Shown piece by piece: positions 36,284 to 46,044 of a stretch of 64,000 nt of DNA (within the stretch, counting starts at the first letter, position 1; each line of letters begins with the position of its first letter). The stretch is from BM003 sp963699835 (GTDB taxonomy: Bacteria; Pseudomonadota; Gammaproteobacteria; Steroidobacterales; BM003). A program made the translations under genes and the position numbers. The notes under the pieces are model-generated. The model did not search any database, had not been told where the DNA came from, and saw only the letters and a program-made list of their open reading frames with translations. The stretch is taken from NCBI GenBank assembly GCA_963699835.1, contig CAVOVJ010000006.1, positions 310,001 through 374,000 of the forward strand, given 5' to 3'.

Positions 36284-37486
36284 ATGTCGAGGCATATCGT
36301 CGCTGTTACCACGTCCCGTGCGGATTACGGCCACCTGTACTGGCCACTCTGTTATCTGGCGCGTCAGAACGGCGTCAGGGTGACCCTGGCGGTGACCGCC
36401 GCACATCTGTCGCCGGAATTCGGTCACACCGCGGACCAGATTGCGGCGATCGAAGGTGTCGAGGTCGTCGAGGTCGAGTCATTGCTCAGCTCCGATACCG
36501 ATGTGGGCATGGCCAAGACAATCGCAGTGACGGCGCTGGGAATGACGGAACTGCTGGCGCAGCGGAGACCGGATCTGCTGTTGTTGATTGCGGATCGCTA
36601 CGAGAATATGGCGGCGGCCTCGGTTGCGCTGACGTTGAGAATACCGATCGCGCACATCGAGGGCGGTGATGTCAGCGAGGGCGCGATCGACGATGCAGTG
36701 CGCAATGCGCTGACCAAGCTCAGTCACATCCACTTTACCCCGACCGAGCCGGCCCGGCAAAGGGTGCTGGCGATGGGAGAGGAAGACTGGCGGGTGCACT
36801 GCGTCGGCGCGCCGAGTCTCGACCTTCTGACCCACCAGGCGCTGCTTGAGCGGGCGCAACTGGATGCGGCGCTGGGTATTTCGGTGGCGGCGCCGCTGGT
36901 CGTCGCGCTGCACCCGCTGACGTTGGCGCGCGATACGCTGGTGGAATGTGAGGCGGTGTTTGCCGCGCTTGCGTGCCTCGATGGTCAGATCGTGTTCTGT
37001 TTTCCCAACGCGGATGCGGGGAGCCGGCGCCTGCGCGAACTGGCGTTGGCGTTCTGTGCCGGGCGCGACGACGCAGCACTTTTCGTCAACCTGGAACCAC
37101 GCGTGTACTGGAGCCTGTTGCGCCGGGCGCGAGCGCTGATCGGAAATTCGTCCAGTGGCATCATGGAGACGCCCTCGCTGGGTCTGCCCTGCGTCAATAT
37201 CGGGGAGCGCCAGCGCGGCCGCCTGCGCGCCGCCAACATCGTCGACGTGGCGGCTGCCGCCGATGCGATCGTCGCGGCAGTGGAGCATGCACTGACGCCG
37301 GGGTTTGCAAAGTCCGTGGAGGGAATTCGCAATCCCTACGGTGACGGCAGGGCGGGTGAGCGGATCGCGGAAATCCTCTCGCTGGTGGAGCTCGATGCGC
37401 GCCTGTTGGCAAAACGTGCGCTCGCGGTCGAGCCGCTGCCAGGGCGCCCGGGAGAGTGGTTTTTCGTCCGCCGGGGAAAACCCTAG
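36284..37486 (+). CDS. UDP-N-acetylglucosamine 2-epimerase, NeuC-like (hydrolysing type)
   Basis: A 400-residue protein of the UDP-GlcNAc 2-epimerase fold. The N terminus TTSRADYGHLYWPL is the NeuC-type signature. It also has LLLIADRYENMAAASVAL, IAHIEGGDVSEGAIDDAVRNALTKLSHIHF, a NSSSGIMETPSLGLPCVNIG substrate loop and a DGRAGERI ending. Relatives convert UDP-GlcNAc to ManNAc for sialic acid, or UDP-diNAcBac for legionaminic acid. No neuA/neuB or polysaccharide gene is in the window, so the role of this isolated copy is unclear. Confidence 0.87.
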   Translation: MSRHIVAVTTSRADYGHLYWPLCYLARQNGVRVTLAVTAAHLSPEFGHTADQIAAIEGVEVVEVESLLSSDTDVGMAKTIAVTALGMTELLAQRRPDLLLLIADRYENMAAASVALTLRIPIAHIEGGDVSEGAIDDAVRNALTKLSHIHFTPTEPARQRVLAMGEEDWRVHCVGAPSLDLLTHQALLERAQLDAALGISVAAPLVVALHPLTLARDTLVECEAVFAALACLDGQIVFCFPNADAGSRRLRELALAFCAGRDDAALFVNLEPRVYWSLLRRARALIGNSSSGIMETPSLGLPCVNIGERQRGRLRAANIVDVAAAADAIVAAVEHALTPGFAKSVEGIRNPYGDGRAGERIAEILSLVELDARLLAKRALAVEPLPGRPGEWFFVRRGKP

Positions 37487-37532
37487 CGAGGAATTTTCCC
37501 GGCGACATTCGCAACCGGGCAGCCGCTACGAT

Positions 37533-37985
37533 TCAGAGCTGTCGCGCGCGCACCATAAGCCGCGTCAGCAGCCGGTCGAGGTGGCGCCGGTCACGCTCAT
37601 CGAGACTGTCGAGAAGTTGGTTTTCGAACTCCATCGCAAGCGGTGCTATGCGGCGGTAGAGGCGGTCGCCGGCAGCGCTCAGCTGCAGCAATGAGCGGCG
37701 GCGGTCAGTCTTGTCGGACCTGCGCCGCAGATATCCGGCCGACTGCAGGCGAGCGAGAGCGCGGCTGACGGCTACCTTGTCCATCGCAGTCCGCTCCGCA
37801 ACCGCCCCGGCGGTGAGACCCGGGAAGCGGCCGAGTACCGCCATGACCCGCCATTCCGGGATAGTCAGCTTGAAGCGCTCCACATAGCTCGATGCGATCG
37901 CCGCGCTGACCGTGTTGGAAAGTAGCGACAGGCGATATGGCAGAAACTCATCAAGTTCGAGTAGAGTGTGGTCGCGGGTGTTCAT
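37533..37985 (-). CDS. MarR-family transcriptional regulator
   Basis: A 150-residue winged-helix regulator. The core runs through TIPEWRVMAVLGRFPGLTAGAVAERTAMDKVAVSRALARLQSAGYLRRRSDKTDRRRSLLQLSAAG, with helix-turn-helix and the wing DKTDRR. It is divergent from hppD with a 103-base gap containing two GTTTC/GAAAC palindromes, so it very probably represses hppD-maiA and itself, with a tyrosine-pathway intermediate as ligand. That regulation is inferred from position. Confidence 0.9.
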   Translation of the reverse strand: MNTRDHTLLELDEFLPYRLSLLSNTVSAAIASSYVERFKLTIPEWRVMAVLGRFPGLTAGAVAERTAMDKVAVSRALARLQSAGYLRRRSDKTDRRRSLLQLSAAGDRLYRRIAPLAMEFENQLLDSLDERDRRHLDRLLTRLMVRARQL

Positions 37986-38002
37986 CGGCGCCGGTTGAAT
38001 TC

Positions 38003-38016
38003 GTTTCAGATGAAAC
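38003..38016. promoter_or_regulatory. MarR operator, palindrome 1
   Basis: GTTTCA-GA-TGAAAC, a perfect 6-2-6 palindrome 18 bases from the MarR start codon, in the hppD/MarR divergent region. Its left end is 21 bases from that of the second palindrome, i.e. two DNA turns, so both would face the same side of the helix. Confidence 0.68.
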
Positions 38017-38023
38017 TATAATT

Positions 38024-38037
38024 GTTTCGCCTGAAAC
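38024..38037. promoter_or_regulatory. MarR operator, palindrome 2
   Basis: GTTTC-GCCT-GAAAC, 51 bases before hppD, extended by flanking TT/AA to a longer imperfect dyad. It shares the half-site with palindrome 1. The AT-rich bases between the two (CTATAAT) look like a sigma70 -10 element, so binding would block the promoter. Confidence 0.66.
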
Positions 38038-38088
38038 AAATCAAGCCTCGCGGCGACCGCCGCGAGCAGCGCTCCGGGAGGAGAACCA

Positions 38089-39141
38089 ATGACGAATTTT
38101 TTCGACAACCCCATGGGCACGAATGGTTTCGAGTTCGTGGAGTATGCAGCACCCGATCCGGGGCTGTTGCGTGAGTTGTTCACGAAGCTCGGATTCCCGG
38201 TAACCGCGCGCCATCGCAGCAAGGACGTTACGTTGCATCGTCAGGGCGATATCAATTTCATCATCAATGCCGAGGCCGACAGCTTTGCGCAGAACTTTGC
38301 GCTCGAGCACGGGCCGTGTGTTTGCGCCATGGCGTTTCGGGTGCGCGATGCCGCGGCGGCGTTCCAGCGCGCAGTCGAGATGGGGGCCACGCCGTTCGAT
38401 TCCGATGTCGGGCCAATGGAACTGAACATTCCGGCGATAGAAGGTATCGGCGGCAGCGTGATTTACCTGGTTGACCGCTATGGCGACCATACCATCTACG
38501 ATGTCGATTTCGAGCCGGTGGATTCGCCCGACGCGGCAGGGGGTGTCGGTCTGACCTATATCGACCACCTGACTCACAACGTGTACCGCGGGAACATGGA
38601 CAAGTGGTCCGGATTCTATGAACGACTGTTCAATTTCCGCGAAATTCGCTACTTCGATATCGAGGGTCAGCGTACCGGTCTGCTGAGCCGGGCGATGACC
38701 AGCCCGTGCGGGAAGATTCGCATACCGATAAACGAGTCCCAGGATGACAAATCGCAGATCGAGGAATACCTGCGCGAGTATCGTGGCGAGGGTATTCAAC
38801 ACGTTGCGCTCGGTACCGATGACATTTATGCGTCGGTCGACCGCATGCTTGCGAACGGAGTGGAATTTCAGGATACGCCGGCGACTTATTACGAGCAGAT
38901 CGACGCGCGCGTGGCCGGACATGGCGAGGACGTCGCCGCAATGCAGAGCCGCGGCATCCTGATCGACGGTGCGCCGACCGAGGATCAGGGCCTGTTGCTG
39001 CAGATTTTTACCAAAAACGTGATCGGCCCGATTTTCTTCGAGATCATTCAGCGCAAGGGTAACGAGGGTTTCGGTGAGGGCAATTTCCGTGCATTGTTCG
39101 AGTCGATCGAACTCGACCAGATGCGCCGCGGCGTGATCTGA
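38089..39141 (+). CDS. hppD: 4-hydroxyphenylpyruvate dioxygenase
   Basis: Non-haem Fe(II) enzyme that converts 4-hydroxyphenylpyruvate to homogentisate in tyrosine breakdown; 350 residues. The three iron ligands are His160 (YIDHLTHNV), His238 (GIQHVALGTDDI) and Glu318 (FFEIIQRKG). The N-terminal vicinal-oxygen-chelate half (FEFVEYAAPDPGLLRELFTKLGF) is also typical. A GGAGGAG ribosome binding site precedes ATG 38089. It is controlled by the divergent MarR candidate, and maiA begins directly after the stop. Confidence 0.95.
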   Translation: MTNFFDNPMGTNGFEFVEYAAPDPGLLRELFTKLGFPVTARHRSKDVTLHRQGDINFIINAEADSFAQNFALEHGPCVCAMAFRVRDAAAAFQRAVEMGATPFDSDVGPMELNIPAIEGIGGSVIYLVDRYGDHTIYDVDFEPVDSPDAAGGVGLTYIDHLTHNVYRGNMDKWSGFYERLFNFREIRYFDIEGQRTGLLSRAMTSPCGKIRIPINESQDDKSQIEEYLREYRGEGIQHVALGTDDIYASVDRMLANGVEFQDTPATYYEQIDARVAGHGEDVAAMQSRGILIDGAPTEDQGLLLQIFTKNVIGPIFFEIIQRKGNEGFGEGNFRALFESIELDQMRRGVI

Positions 39142-39796
39142 GTGCGGCTTTACAGTTACTGGCGTTCGTCGTCTGCCTACCGGGTGCGGATTGCGCTCAA
39201 TCTCAAGGGTCTCGACTACGAGACGATACCGGTGCACCTCGTTCGCGACGGCGGTGAGCAGCACAGTGAGAGCTTTCGTCGGGTTAACCCACAACAACTG
39301 GTTCCGGCGCTGGAATGGCAAAACACCGTCATCACGCAGTCGTTCGCGATCAGTCGAATTCCTCGAGGATCGCTGGCCGGCGCCACCGTTATTGCCTGCC
39401 GATGCAGGTGCGCGCGCGAGAGTCCGCTCGCTTGCCCAGTTGGTTGCCTGCGAGATTCAGCCGCTCAATAATTTGCGTGTGCTCATCGAACTGCGGCAAC
39501 GCTTCGGCGCCAATGAGGAACAGGTTCGCCACTGGTATCAGCACTGGCTGGGGCTCGGTTTCTCGGCGCTCGAAGCCGAGCTTCGGCGCACCGCCGCGAG
39601 CGCTGATTTTTGTGGCGGTAACACTCCAGGCATGGCGGACGCGTTTCTCATTCCGCAGGTTTACAATGCGCGGCGCTACGACTTCGATCTGACCGCCTAT
39701 CCCGAGATCGAGCGTATCGACGCAAACTGCGCCAACCACCCGGCATTCATCGCCGCCGCACCGGAAAATCAGCCGGACGCCCCTGAGATTAAGTAG
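39142..39796 (+). CDS. maiA: Maleylacetoacetate isomerase, with one-base frameshift
   Basis: Glutathione-dependent zeta-class GST that isomerises maleylacetoacetate to fumarylacetoacetate. It starts with GTG 39142 directly after the hppD stop. The N-terminal thioredoxin-like part has YSYWRSSSAYRVRIALNLKG. The frame breaks after TQSFAI; removing the G at 39353 restores TQSFAI-IEFLEDRWPAPPLLP. The helical part follows with QLVACEIQPLNNLRVL and MADAFLIPQVYNARRY. The repaired length is 217 residues, normal for MaiA. The homogentisate dioxygenase and fumarylacetoacetase needed to complete the pathway are not in the window. Confidence 0.88.
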
Positions 39797-39876
39797 CATT
39801 AGCTGTTTGTAAACACGCGACTGAAGGTCGAAATGCTAGTAAGCTCTTAAGCTCTGGCGACAGGGAGGCCGTGAGC

Positions 39877-42301
39877 ATGGAATTGCTCGATATCGCCGCC
39901 ATCTGGGGCGCGATACTGGTTGTGGTCGTGGCCGTTCTGGTTTATCTGCAGACCGGAGGCGCTGGTGTGGGCGGTCTGTTCGCTGGCGCTCATAAGCGGG
40001 TTTGCGCTGCTGGCGCGCCCCGACTGGTGGGTAGTTGCGGGACTGACGCTCTCCTTCCTGATTCCGTTCTGTGTCCTCGCGATACCGCGATTTCGGCGAC
40101 CCCTGATCAGCGACCGGCTTTCCGGGCGATTCTCGGGTGCGCAGCCGCGCACGGCGGAGCGCGGCGATTCCATCTGGTGCAGCGAGTTGTTTCGCATGCG
40201 CTCCGGATGGCGCGAGATTCTGCGTTTTCCGCGAACCCAGCTGACGACCGAGGAACGCGAATGTATCGCCGGGCCTGTCGAGGCGCTGTGTGAAGGCCTG
40301 ATCGAATCGGCGCCACAGCGACAATTGTCTCCATTGGAGCCGACAACATGGTCGGCGTTGGCCGCGGACGGATTGCTCGGACTTGATCTTCCGGCGGCGT
40401 TTGGAGGGCGCGCCTTTTCACCTGTCGGTGTGGCCGCCGTCGTCGAAAAAATCGCGTCGCGCAATCTCAGCATCGCACTCTGCGTCGGATCGCCGGCTGC
40501 CACGATGGCGCGCACGCTGCTACTTGAATTCGGCACGGAAGGGCAGCAACAGATTCTCACTGAAGTGGTCAGGGGCAACGAGATCCTGACGCTGGTCTCG
40601 GCGCCAACGCGCGATGGCGCGGTTGCCGGCCGCCCGGCGGGTCGGGCGCTGGTCCGCCGCGAGCAACAGGGCCAGGGGCCGGCTCAGCTCGGGCTGACGA
40701 TGGAATTCGAATTGCATTGCGTGGAACTGGCACCGGTGGCGTCGATGTTTCTGATCGTCGTGGATATCGAGGATCCGAACGATCTTATTGGTGATGGCAT
40801 CGATCTGCGCCGTGCGGTGATTCTGGTCCCGGCCGATTGTGCCGGTGTTTCCAGGGGTAGTCGTCACGATCTTGCGCGTCTGTCGTTTCCGTTCGGAACC
40901 GTGTCCGGACGTCAGGTTAACGTGCCACTTTGCAACGTGCTCGGTGGCAGCGTTGATTGCGGGGCGGTTGTCGACCGGCTGGCAGACGTTTCGCCTTGGG
41001 CGTTGTTTTGGAGTTCGGCGGATGCCGCCGCAGCAAAAGTCTCGAGTCGCTGTGCTGGCGCGATGGCGCGGATCTCGGGGATGTGGGGCCCGGTCGGCAA
41101 CGAACGTGCCGGCGCGGCCCGTACGCTCGGCAAGATGGCTGCCGCCACCTATGCGCTCGATGCATCGCGACGAATGACGCTGTCGCGGATCAGCCAGCAC
41201 GGCGTTGATGCAGGCCTGGCATCACTGCTGAAGGTGCTGGTTTCGGCGCGCGGGCGTCGGGTCATGGATGCCGGCCTCGACATTCATGGCGCCACGGCGA
41301 TTTGTCGCGGGCCGACCAACCTCGTCGCCGAAGTACAGAAATACCCGGCGTTATCGGCGAGCCTGGGCGGTAGCGATCAGCAGTTACGGGGGCGCTATGT
41401 GTTTCAGCGTTCGGCCCTCGCCCAGCATCCCTATCTTGGCGAAATGCTCGCGGCCGCCGGGACCGGACACGCTCCTGGCGACCGGGCCCGTTTCGACCGC
41501 CTGGTGGGGCGCCAGCTTGCCCGGGTTGCGAACCGGCTTCTACGCGCGCTGGCGATGGGCTGGAGCGGGGCATGGCTGGCGCCGCGCCCGACCCGGATGC
41601 CCGGTTTGCATCGACTCGCGCGGCAAACAACCCGGCTTGCTGCTGCTTGCGCGTTGACTGTCGAGTTGCTGATTTTGCACAAAGGCGCAAAGCTGCTTGA
41701 GGATTCCCGTGTCGCCTCGCGGCTTGCCGAAATTGCTGCCGAGCTGTTTGCCGCAGCGGCCGTAGTGCGCCGCTACAAGCTCGGCGGCCAGGAGGATACG
41801 GAACTGCCTCTCGCAGCACACGCGATAGTCGCGAGCTTGGCCGCGGCTCAATTGCAGTTGCGCCAACTGCTCGGGAACAACTCTCCGCGCTGGCTTCACG
41901 CAACGGTGCGCTGCGTTGCTTTTCCTTTTGGCTGGCCGTTCTTCGCGGAGAGTGACCAGGCCGAATTGCAGGCGGCGCATGCGTTGGTGGTGCCTTCAAC
42001 GGTGCGAGACCGCCTGACCGCAGGCATTTTCTGGAGCGGCAATCGGCGCGACGCGCTGGCGCGGCTCGAGAACGCGCTCGCGCGGATAAACGCCATCACA
42101 CCGCTGGCGGAAAAACTGCACAGCGGCGAGCGGGTCGGGTTGATCCACGGCGCCGATCTCGAGGAGAAACTGGCCAGTGCCGAGGCGGCGCGATTGTTCG
42201 CGGCGAGCGATGCGCAGCTGCTGCGTGAGGCGGACGCTTTGCGCCGCGAAGTGATGGCAATGGACGTCGTCGATGAGCGCCTGGAATCAGTCGGCCAGTA
42301 G
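39877..42301 (+). CDS. FadE-like membrane acyl-CoA dehydrogenase homologue with degenerate active site; frameshifted
   Basis: The repaired protein has 807 residues (E. coli FadE has 814). It begins MELLDIAAIWGAILVVVVAV, and removing one G at 39955-39956 joins VYLQT to EALVWAVCSLALISG, giving the membrane anchor. The architecture is FadE-like throughout, including the C-terminal DUF1974 part (RRYKLGGQEDTELPLAAHA, VRCVAFPFGWPF). Catalytic signatures are lost: FadE CFALTSPEAGSDAG is here TLVSAPTRDGAVAG, and the Glu-bearing VEGANILTR is here LGGSDQQLR (about 41362-41388), with Gly for Glu. It is probably not an active dehydrogenase. ATG 39877 has GGGAGG 8 bases upstream. Confidence 0.78.
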
Positions 42302-42838
42302 TGTACGCCAGCGTAGTCCAAGATAGGTCGTGTAGCCGAAATCACGGCTGACGATCGCGCCGTCGGAATCGATCACGTAGTAAGTCGGAAACCCCGGCAC
42401 TCTGAAATCCCGCGCGGTGGCCGCTGTTCCCAGCAGCACGGGAACGTCGAGGCTGTGGCGGCGGGCGAAAGCGCGCACTGCGCCATCGTCCTCATAGCTC
42501 AGCGCGATCATCACGATGTTGAGATCGTCTGCCGCGACCGCGGCGCGCAGATGCTGGATATTGCTCGCCGACACGGAACAGATCCGGCACCATGGCGCGA
42601 AGAAGTAGAGCAACGTCGGGCGGCCATGCAGATCTGCCAGATCGACGATTTCGCCGCTAAGATCCTGCAGCCGGAACGGTGGCGCCGCGGCGGCGTCCGC
42701 GGGCAGGAGATCGCGGGTCTGGTACCAGCGCACCGCGACGACGACCAGTGCAATGAGGGCCAACTCCGGCCACAAACGGCTGCCCCCGGTGGCGGCCTGG
42801 CCCCATCGTTTCAGGCGCGTGGCCATGGCGTTGATCAT
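42287..42838 (-). CDS. TlpA-like thioredoxin-fold membrane-anchored protein
   Basis: A 183-residue protein with an N-terminal transmembrane anchor (about residues 23-40: WPELALIALVVVAVRWY) and a periplasmic thioredoxin domain. The redox motif is APWCRICSVS (Cys-Arg-Ile-Cys), followed by the cis-proline loop VPGFPTYYVID. The family (TlpA/ResA/DsbE) reduces or oxidises thiols in envelope proteins, for example in cytochrome c maturation. Its start overlaps the zapE stop (ATGA), and its end overlaps the convergent FadE-like gene by 15 bases. Confidence 0.85.
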   Translation of the reverse strand: MINAMATRLKRWGQAATGGSRLWPELALIALVVVAVRWYQTRDLLPADAAAAPPFRLQDLSGEIVDLADLHGRPTLLYFFAPWCRICSVSASNIQHLRAAVAADDLNIVMIALSYEDDGAVRAFARRHSLDVPVLLGTAATARDFRVPGFPTYYVIDSDGAIVSRDFGYTTYLGLRWRTLLAD

Positions 42839-43992
42839 GGCAGATGCTCGCGGGCAAGATAGTCGTGCGACTGCATTTCGGTCAGCCGGCTTTCGGTGCG
42901 GCGAAACTCAAACTCGAGACGGCGGCCGCGATAGAGCGTGGTCAGGGCCGTCGCGGCCGAGAGTATCAACTTCACATTGCGGTCGTAGAACTCGTCGACC
43001 AGACTGATGAAACGCCGCGCTTCGTTCTCGGTTTCGCCTGTGAGCACCGGCACACCGGAGACGAGGACAGTATGAAAACAACGTGCGATTTCGATGTAGT
43101 CGGCCGCATTGCGTGGCCCGCCGCATATTTCAGCGAAATCGAACCACACGACACCATCGGCGAGGCGGCGGGTCGCCAGTGAGCGGCCATTGAGCTTCAG
43201 CGTCATGTCGTCGCGTCCGGTGTCGGGTGCGATCGCATTGAAGCTGCGCAACAGGTTGTGATCAGCCTCATGATCGAGCGGGCTGTGGTAGATCTCTGCC
43301 TGCTCCAATGCACGCAGACGATAATCGGTGGTGTTTTGCAAATGGACGACATCGGTGTGCTGCTCGATCAGATCTATGGTCGGCAGGAAGCGGGATCGCT
43401 GCAGGCCGTCGCGATAGAGGTCACGCGGAGCGACATTGGATGTCGCAACCAGGCTGACACCACGCTGGAACAGGCCCGCGAACAGGTTGCCCAGAATCAT
43501 CGCGTCAGCGATATCCGAAACGAAAAACTCGTCGAAACAGATTATTCGCACTTGCCGCGCCAGCCTGTCGGCAACCCTGTCTAGCGGTGATTCCACATGA
43601 TCCAGTCGCTTCAGTTGTTCATGGATGCCGAACATAAAACGATGAAAATGGGTCCGCAGGCCGGTCCCGGCGGGCAGGCACGCGTGGAACAGATCAACAA
43701 GAAAGGTCTTGCCGCGGCCGACCCCGCCCCACAGATACAGACCGCGCAATGGTTCTATCGCCGTGTGTCCCGGCCTGATGCGTAACAGCAGGCGGTCGAG
43801 CGCTCCATAGCGCGGAGCGTCCGGCAGCGCCTGGGACAGCGCTTGAAGATAGCGCAGGACTTCGCGCTGGGCAGGGTCCGGCTTGATCTTACCGGCGTCG
43901 ACGAGCGCGCGGTAACGCGCTTCGGGTGTCAGTGGGGTCCTGGCGCCGCTCTCGCGAATCACCGCACCGCCATGGTCAGGCGCCTCACGCAT
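42835..43992 (-). CDS. zapE: Cell division protein ZapE (AFG1-like ATPase)
   Basis: AAA+-type ATPase of 385 residues associated with the Z-ring in gammaproteobacteria. The Walker A motif is GLYLWGGVGRGKTFLVDLF (about residue 90), Walker B is IICFDEFFVSDIADAM, and the sensor region is LVATSNVAPRDLYRDGLQR. AFG1 family hallmarks include FHRFM and the C-terminal RFISLVDEFYDR. ATG 43992 is favoured over TTG 43998 by its spacing to GGGGAC. It is translationally coupled to the TlpA-like gene. Confidence 0.92.
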   Translation of the reverse strand: MREAPDHGGAVIRESGARTPLTPEARYRALVDAGKIKPDPAQREVLRYLQALSQALPDAPRYGALDRLLLRIRPGHTAIEPLRGLYLWGGVGRGKTFLVDLFHACLPAGTGLRTHFHRFMFGIHEQLKRLDHVESPLDRVADRLARQVRIICFDEFFVSDIADAMILGNLFAGLFQRGVSLVATSNVAPRDLYRDGLQRSRFLPTIDLIEQHTDVVHLQNTTDYRLRALEQAEIYHSPLDHEADHNLLRSFNAIAPDTGRDDMTLKLNGRSLATRRLADGVVWFDFAEICGGPRNAADYIEIARCFHTVLVSGVPVLTGETENEARRFISLVDEFYDRNVKLILSAATALTTLYRGRRLEFEFRRTESRLTEMQSHDYLAREHLP

Positions 43993-44033
43993 GTTCAATG
44001 TCCCCGCCGTGGCGGTCCCTGGCCTGTGCTGGG

Positions 44034-45990
44034 TCAGTCCTCATCGAGTTCCGGCCTGTCACGAAAGAGTTCGAGGGCTTCAGGATTGGCCAGCGCATCG
44101 GTGTTGCGCACCGGCCGGCCATGAATGACGTCGCGCACGGCGAGTTCGGTAATCTTTCCGCTCAGGGTGCGCGGGATGTCCGCCACCGCGAGAATTTTTG
44201 CCGGCACATGGCGTGGCGTCGTATTGGCGCGAAGCTGGGCCCTGATCCGCTCACACAGGTCCTGGTCGAGTACGAAGCCGTCCTGGAGACGGACGAACAG
44301 CACGACGCGTACGTCTCCGTCCCAGTCCTGGCCGACCGCGATGCTCTCCGCCACTTCATCGAGTTGTTCGACCTGGCGATAGATTTCGGCGGTACCGATA
44401 CGCACGCCGCCGGGATTGAGCACCGCGTCGGAGCGTCCGTGAATGATCAATCCGCCGTGCACCGTCAGCTCGGCAAAATCACCATGACACCAGACCCCGG
44501 GGAAGCGCCTGAAATAGGCGTCCAGATATCGCTGCCCATCGGGATCGTTCCAGAAACCGACCGGCATCGACGGAAACGGCCGGGTGCAGACCAGCTCCCC
44601 CTGCTGTCCGCTCAGCGCCCGACCCTCTTCATCCCATACCTGGACGGCCATGCCGAGGCCGCGGCACTGCAACTCGCCGCGCCACACCGGCAACACCGGG
44701 TTGCCCAGAGCGAAACAGGAAATAATGTCAGTACCGCCGGAAATCGACGACAGTTGCAGCGCCGCCGAGATCTCGCGATAAACGTAGTCGAAGCTCTCCG
44801 GAGCGAGCGGCGATCCCGTCGACAGGATACAGCGCAGCGCGGACAAGTCCGCTACCTGGCGTGGGCGGATGCCGTGCTTGTCGAGAGCGGAAATGTACTT
44901 GGCGCTGGTCCCGAATACGCTGACTCCTTCTTGCTCGGCCATGCGCCACAGTGCTTCGCCATCGGGATAAAACGGTGAGCCGTCGTAAAGGACGATGCGA
45001 GCGCCAAGCGCGAGGCCACTGACAAGCCAGTTCCACATCATCCAGCCACAGGTCGTGAAATAGAAAACCGTATCTTGCGCTGTGATATCGGTATGCAGGG
45101 CGTGCTCTTTGAAATGCTGCAGCAATGTACCGCCGGCACCGTGCACGATGCATTTGGGCACCCCGGTAGTACCGGACGAATACATCACATATAGCGGGTG
45201 GTCAAAGGGCAGACGCACAAAGCGCGGGGTCGTGGCATGGCCGGCGCGGAAAGCGGCGACCATTGTCGCATCGCGCAAACCCGCCAGGTCCGGGTCATCG
45301 TCGATATGCGGCACCACGACCACGTGTTCGACGGTCTCCAGTTGCGGCAGGAACTCGCGCACCCGTCGCAGAGAATCGACCCGTTTGCCGTTGTAAAGAT
45401 AGCCGTCTGCCGTAAACAAGATCTTTGGCTTGATCTGGCTGAAGCGGTCGACGACGCCGTGGACGCCGAAATCGGGTGAGCAGCTCGACCAGATCGCGCC
45501 AATGCTGGCACTGGCCAGCATGGCAACGACGGTTTCGGGATGATTCGGCATGAACCCGGCAACGCGGTCGCCGGTGACGACGCCATGCGCGGCCAGTGCG
45601 GCCGCGCTCGCGGCGACACGCTCGCGCAGGTCGTGGTAGCTCAGCTCGAGCCGGAAACCGTCTTCGCGGCGATAGACCAGGGCCACCGCGGATGAATCAT
45701 GGCGCAGCAGGTTCTCGGCGAAATTCAGGCGGGCATTTTCGAACCACACCGCGCCAGGCATCCGTTGTCCGTCGCGCAGTGCCGGTCCGCTGCCACGGTC
45801 GCCGACGATCGCGGCGAAATTCCAGATCTGCATTCCAGAACGAGGCGGGATCGTCAACCGACCATTCGTACAACTCGGAATAGCCGGAAAAATCGCGCCC
45901 GGCGATATCCGCAGCAGCGTCCATGAATCTCTGCATCTGCGAGCATGCAACCTGCGCGGGCGCCGGTGTCCATATCGGCTCCTGCTTCAT
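44034..45990 (-). CDS. Acetoacetyl-CoA synthetase, with one-base frameshift
   Basis: ANL-superfamily ligase that activates acetoacetate to acetoacetyl-CoA with ATP. The N terminus starts at ATG 45990 (MKQEPIWTPAPAQV) and runs to WSVDDPASFWN, where the frame shifts. Removing the base at 45831 continues as QIWNFAAIVG. The repaired length is 651 residues, as in AACS. Motifs: YSSGTTGVPKCIVHGAGG (AMP-binding), SGGTDIISCFALGNP, GLGMAVQVWDEEG, HGRSDAVLNPGGVRIG and the catalytic lysine in TLSGKITEL. It stands next to acyl-CoA catabolic genes, consistent with ketone-body or leucine breakdown. Confidence 0.88.
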
Positions 45991-46044
45991 GCCGCGCCTG
46001 CTTCGTTGCCGGGGACTCGTGGATTCATCATCGCACCCGCGCTG

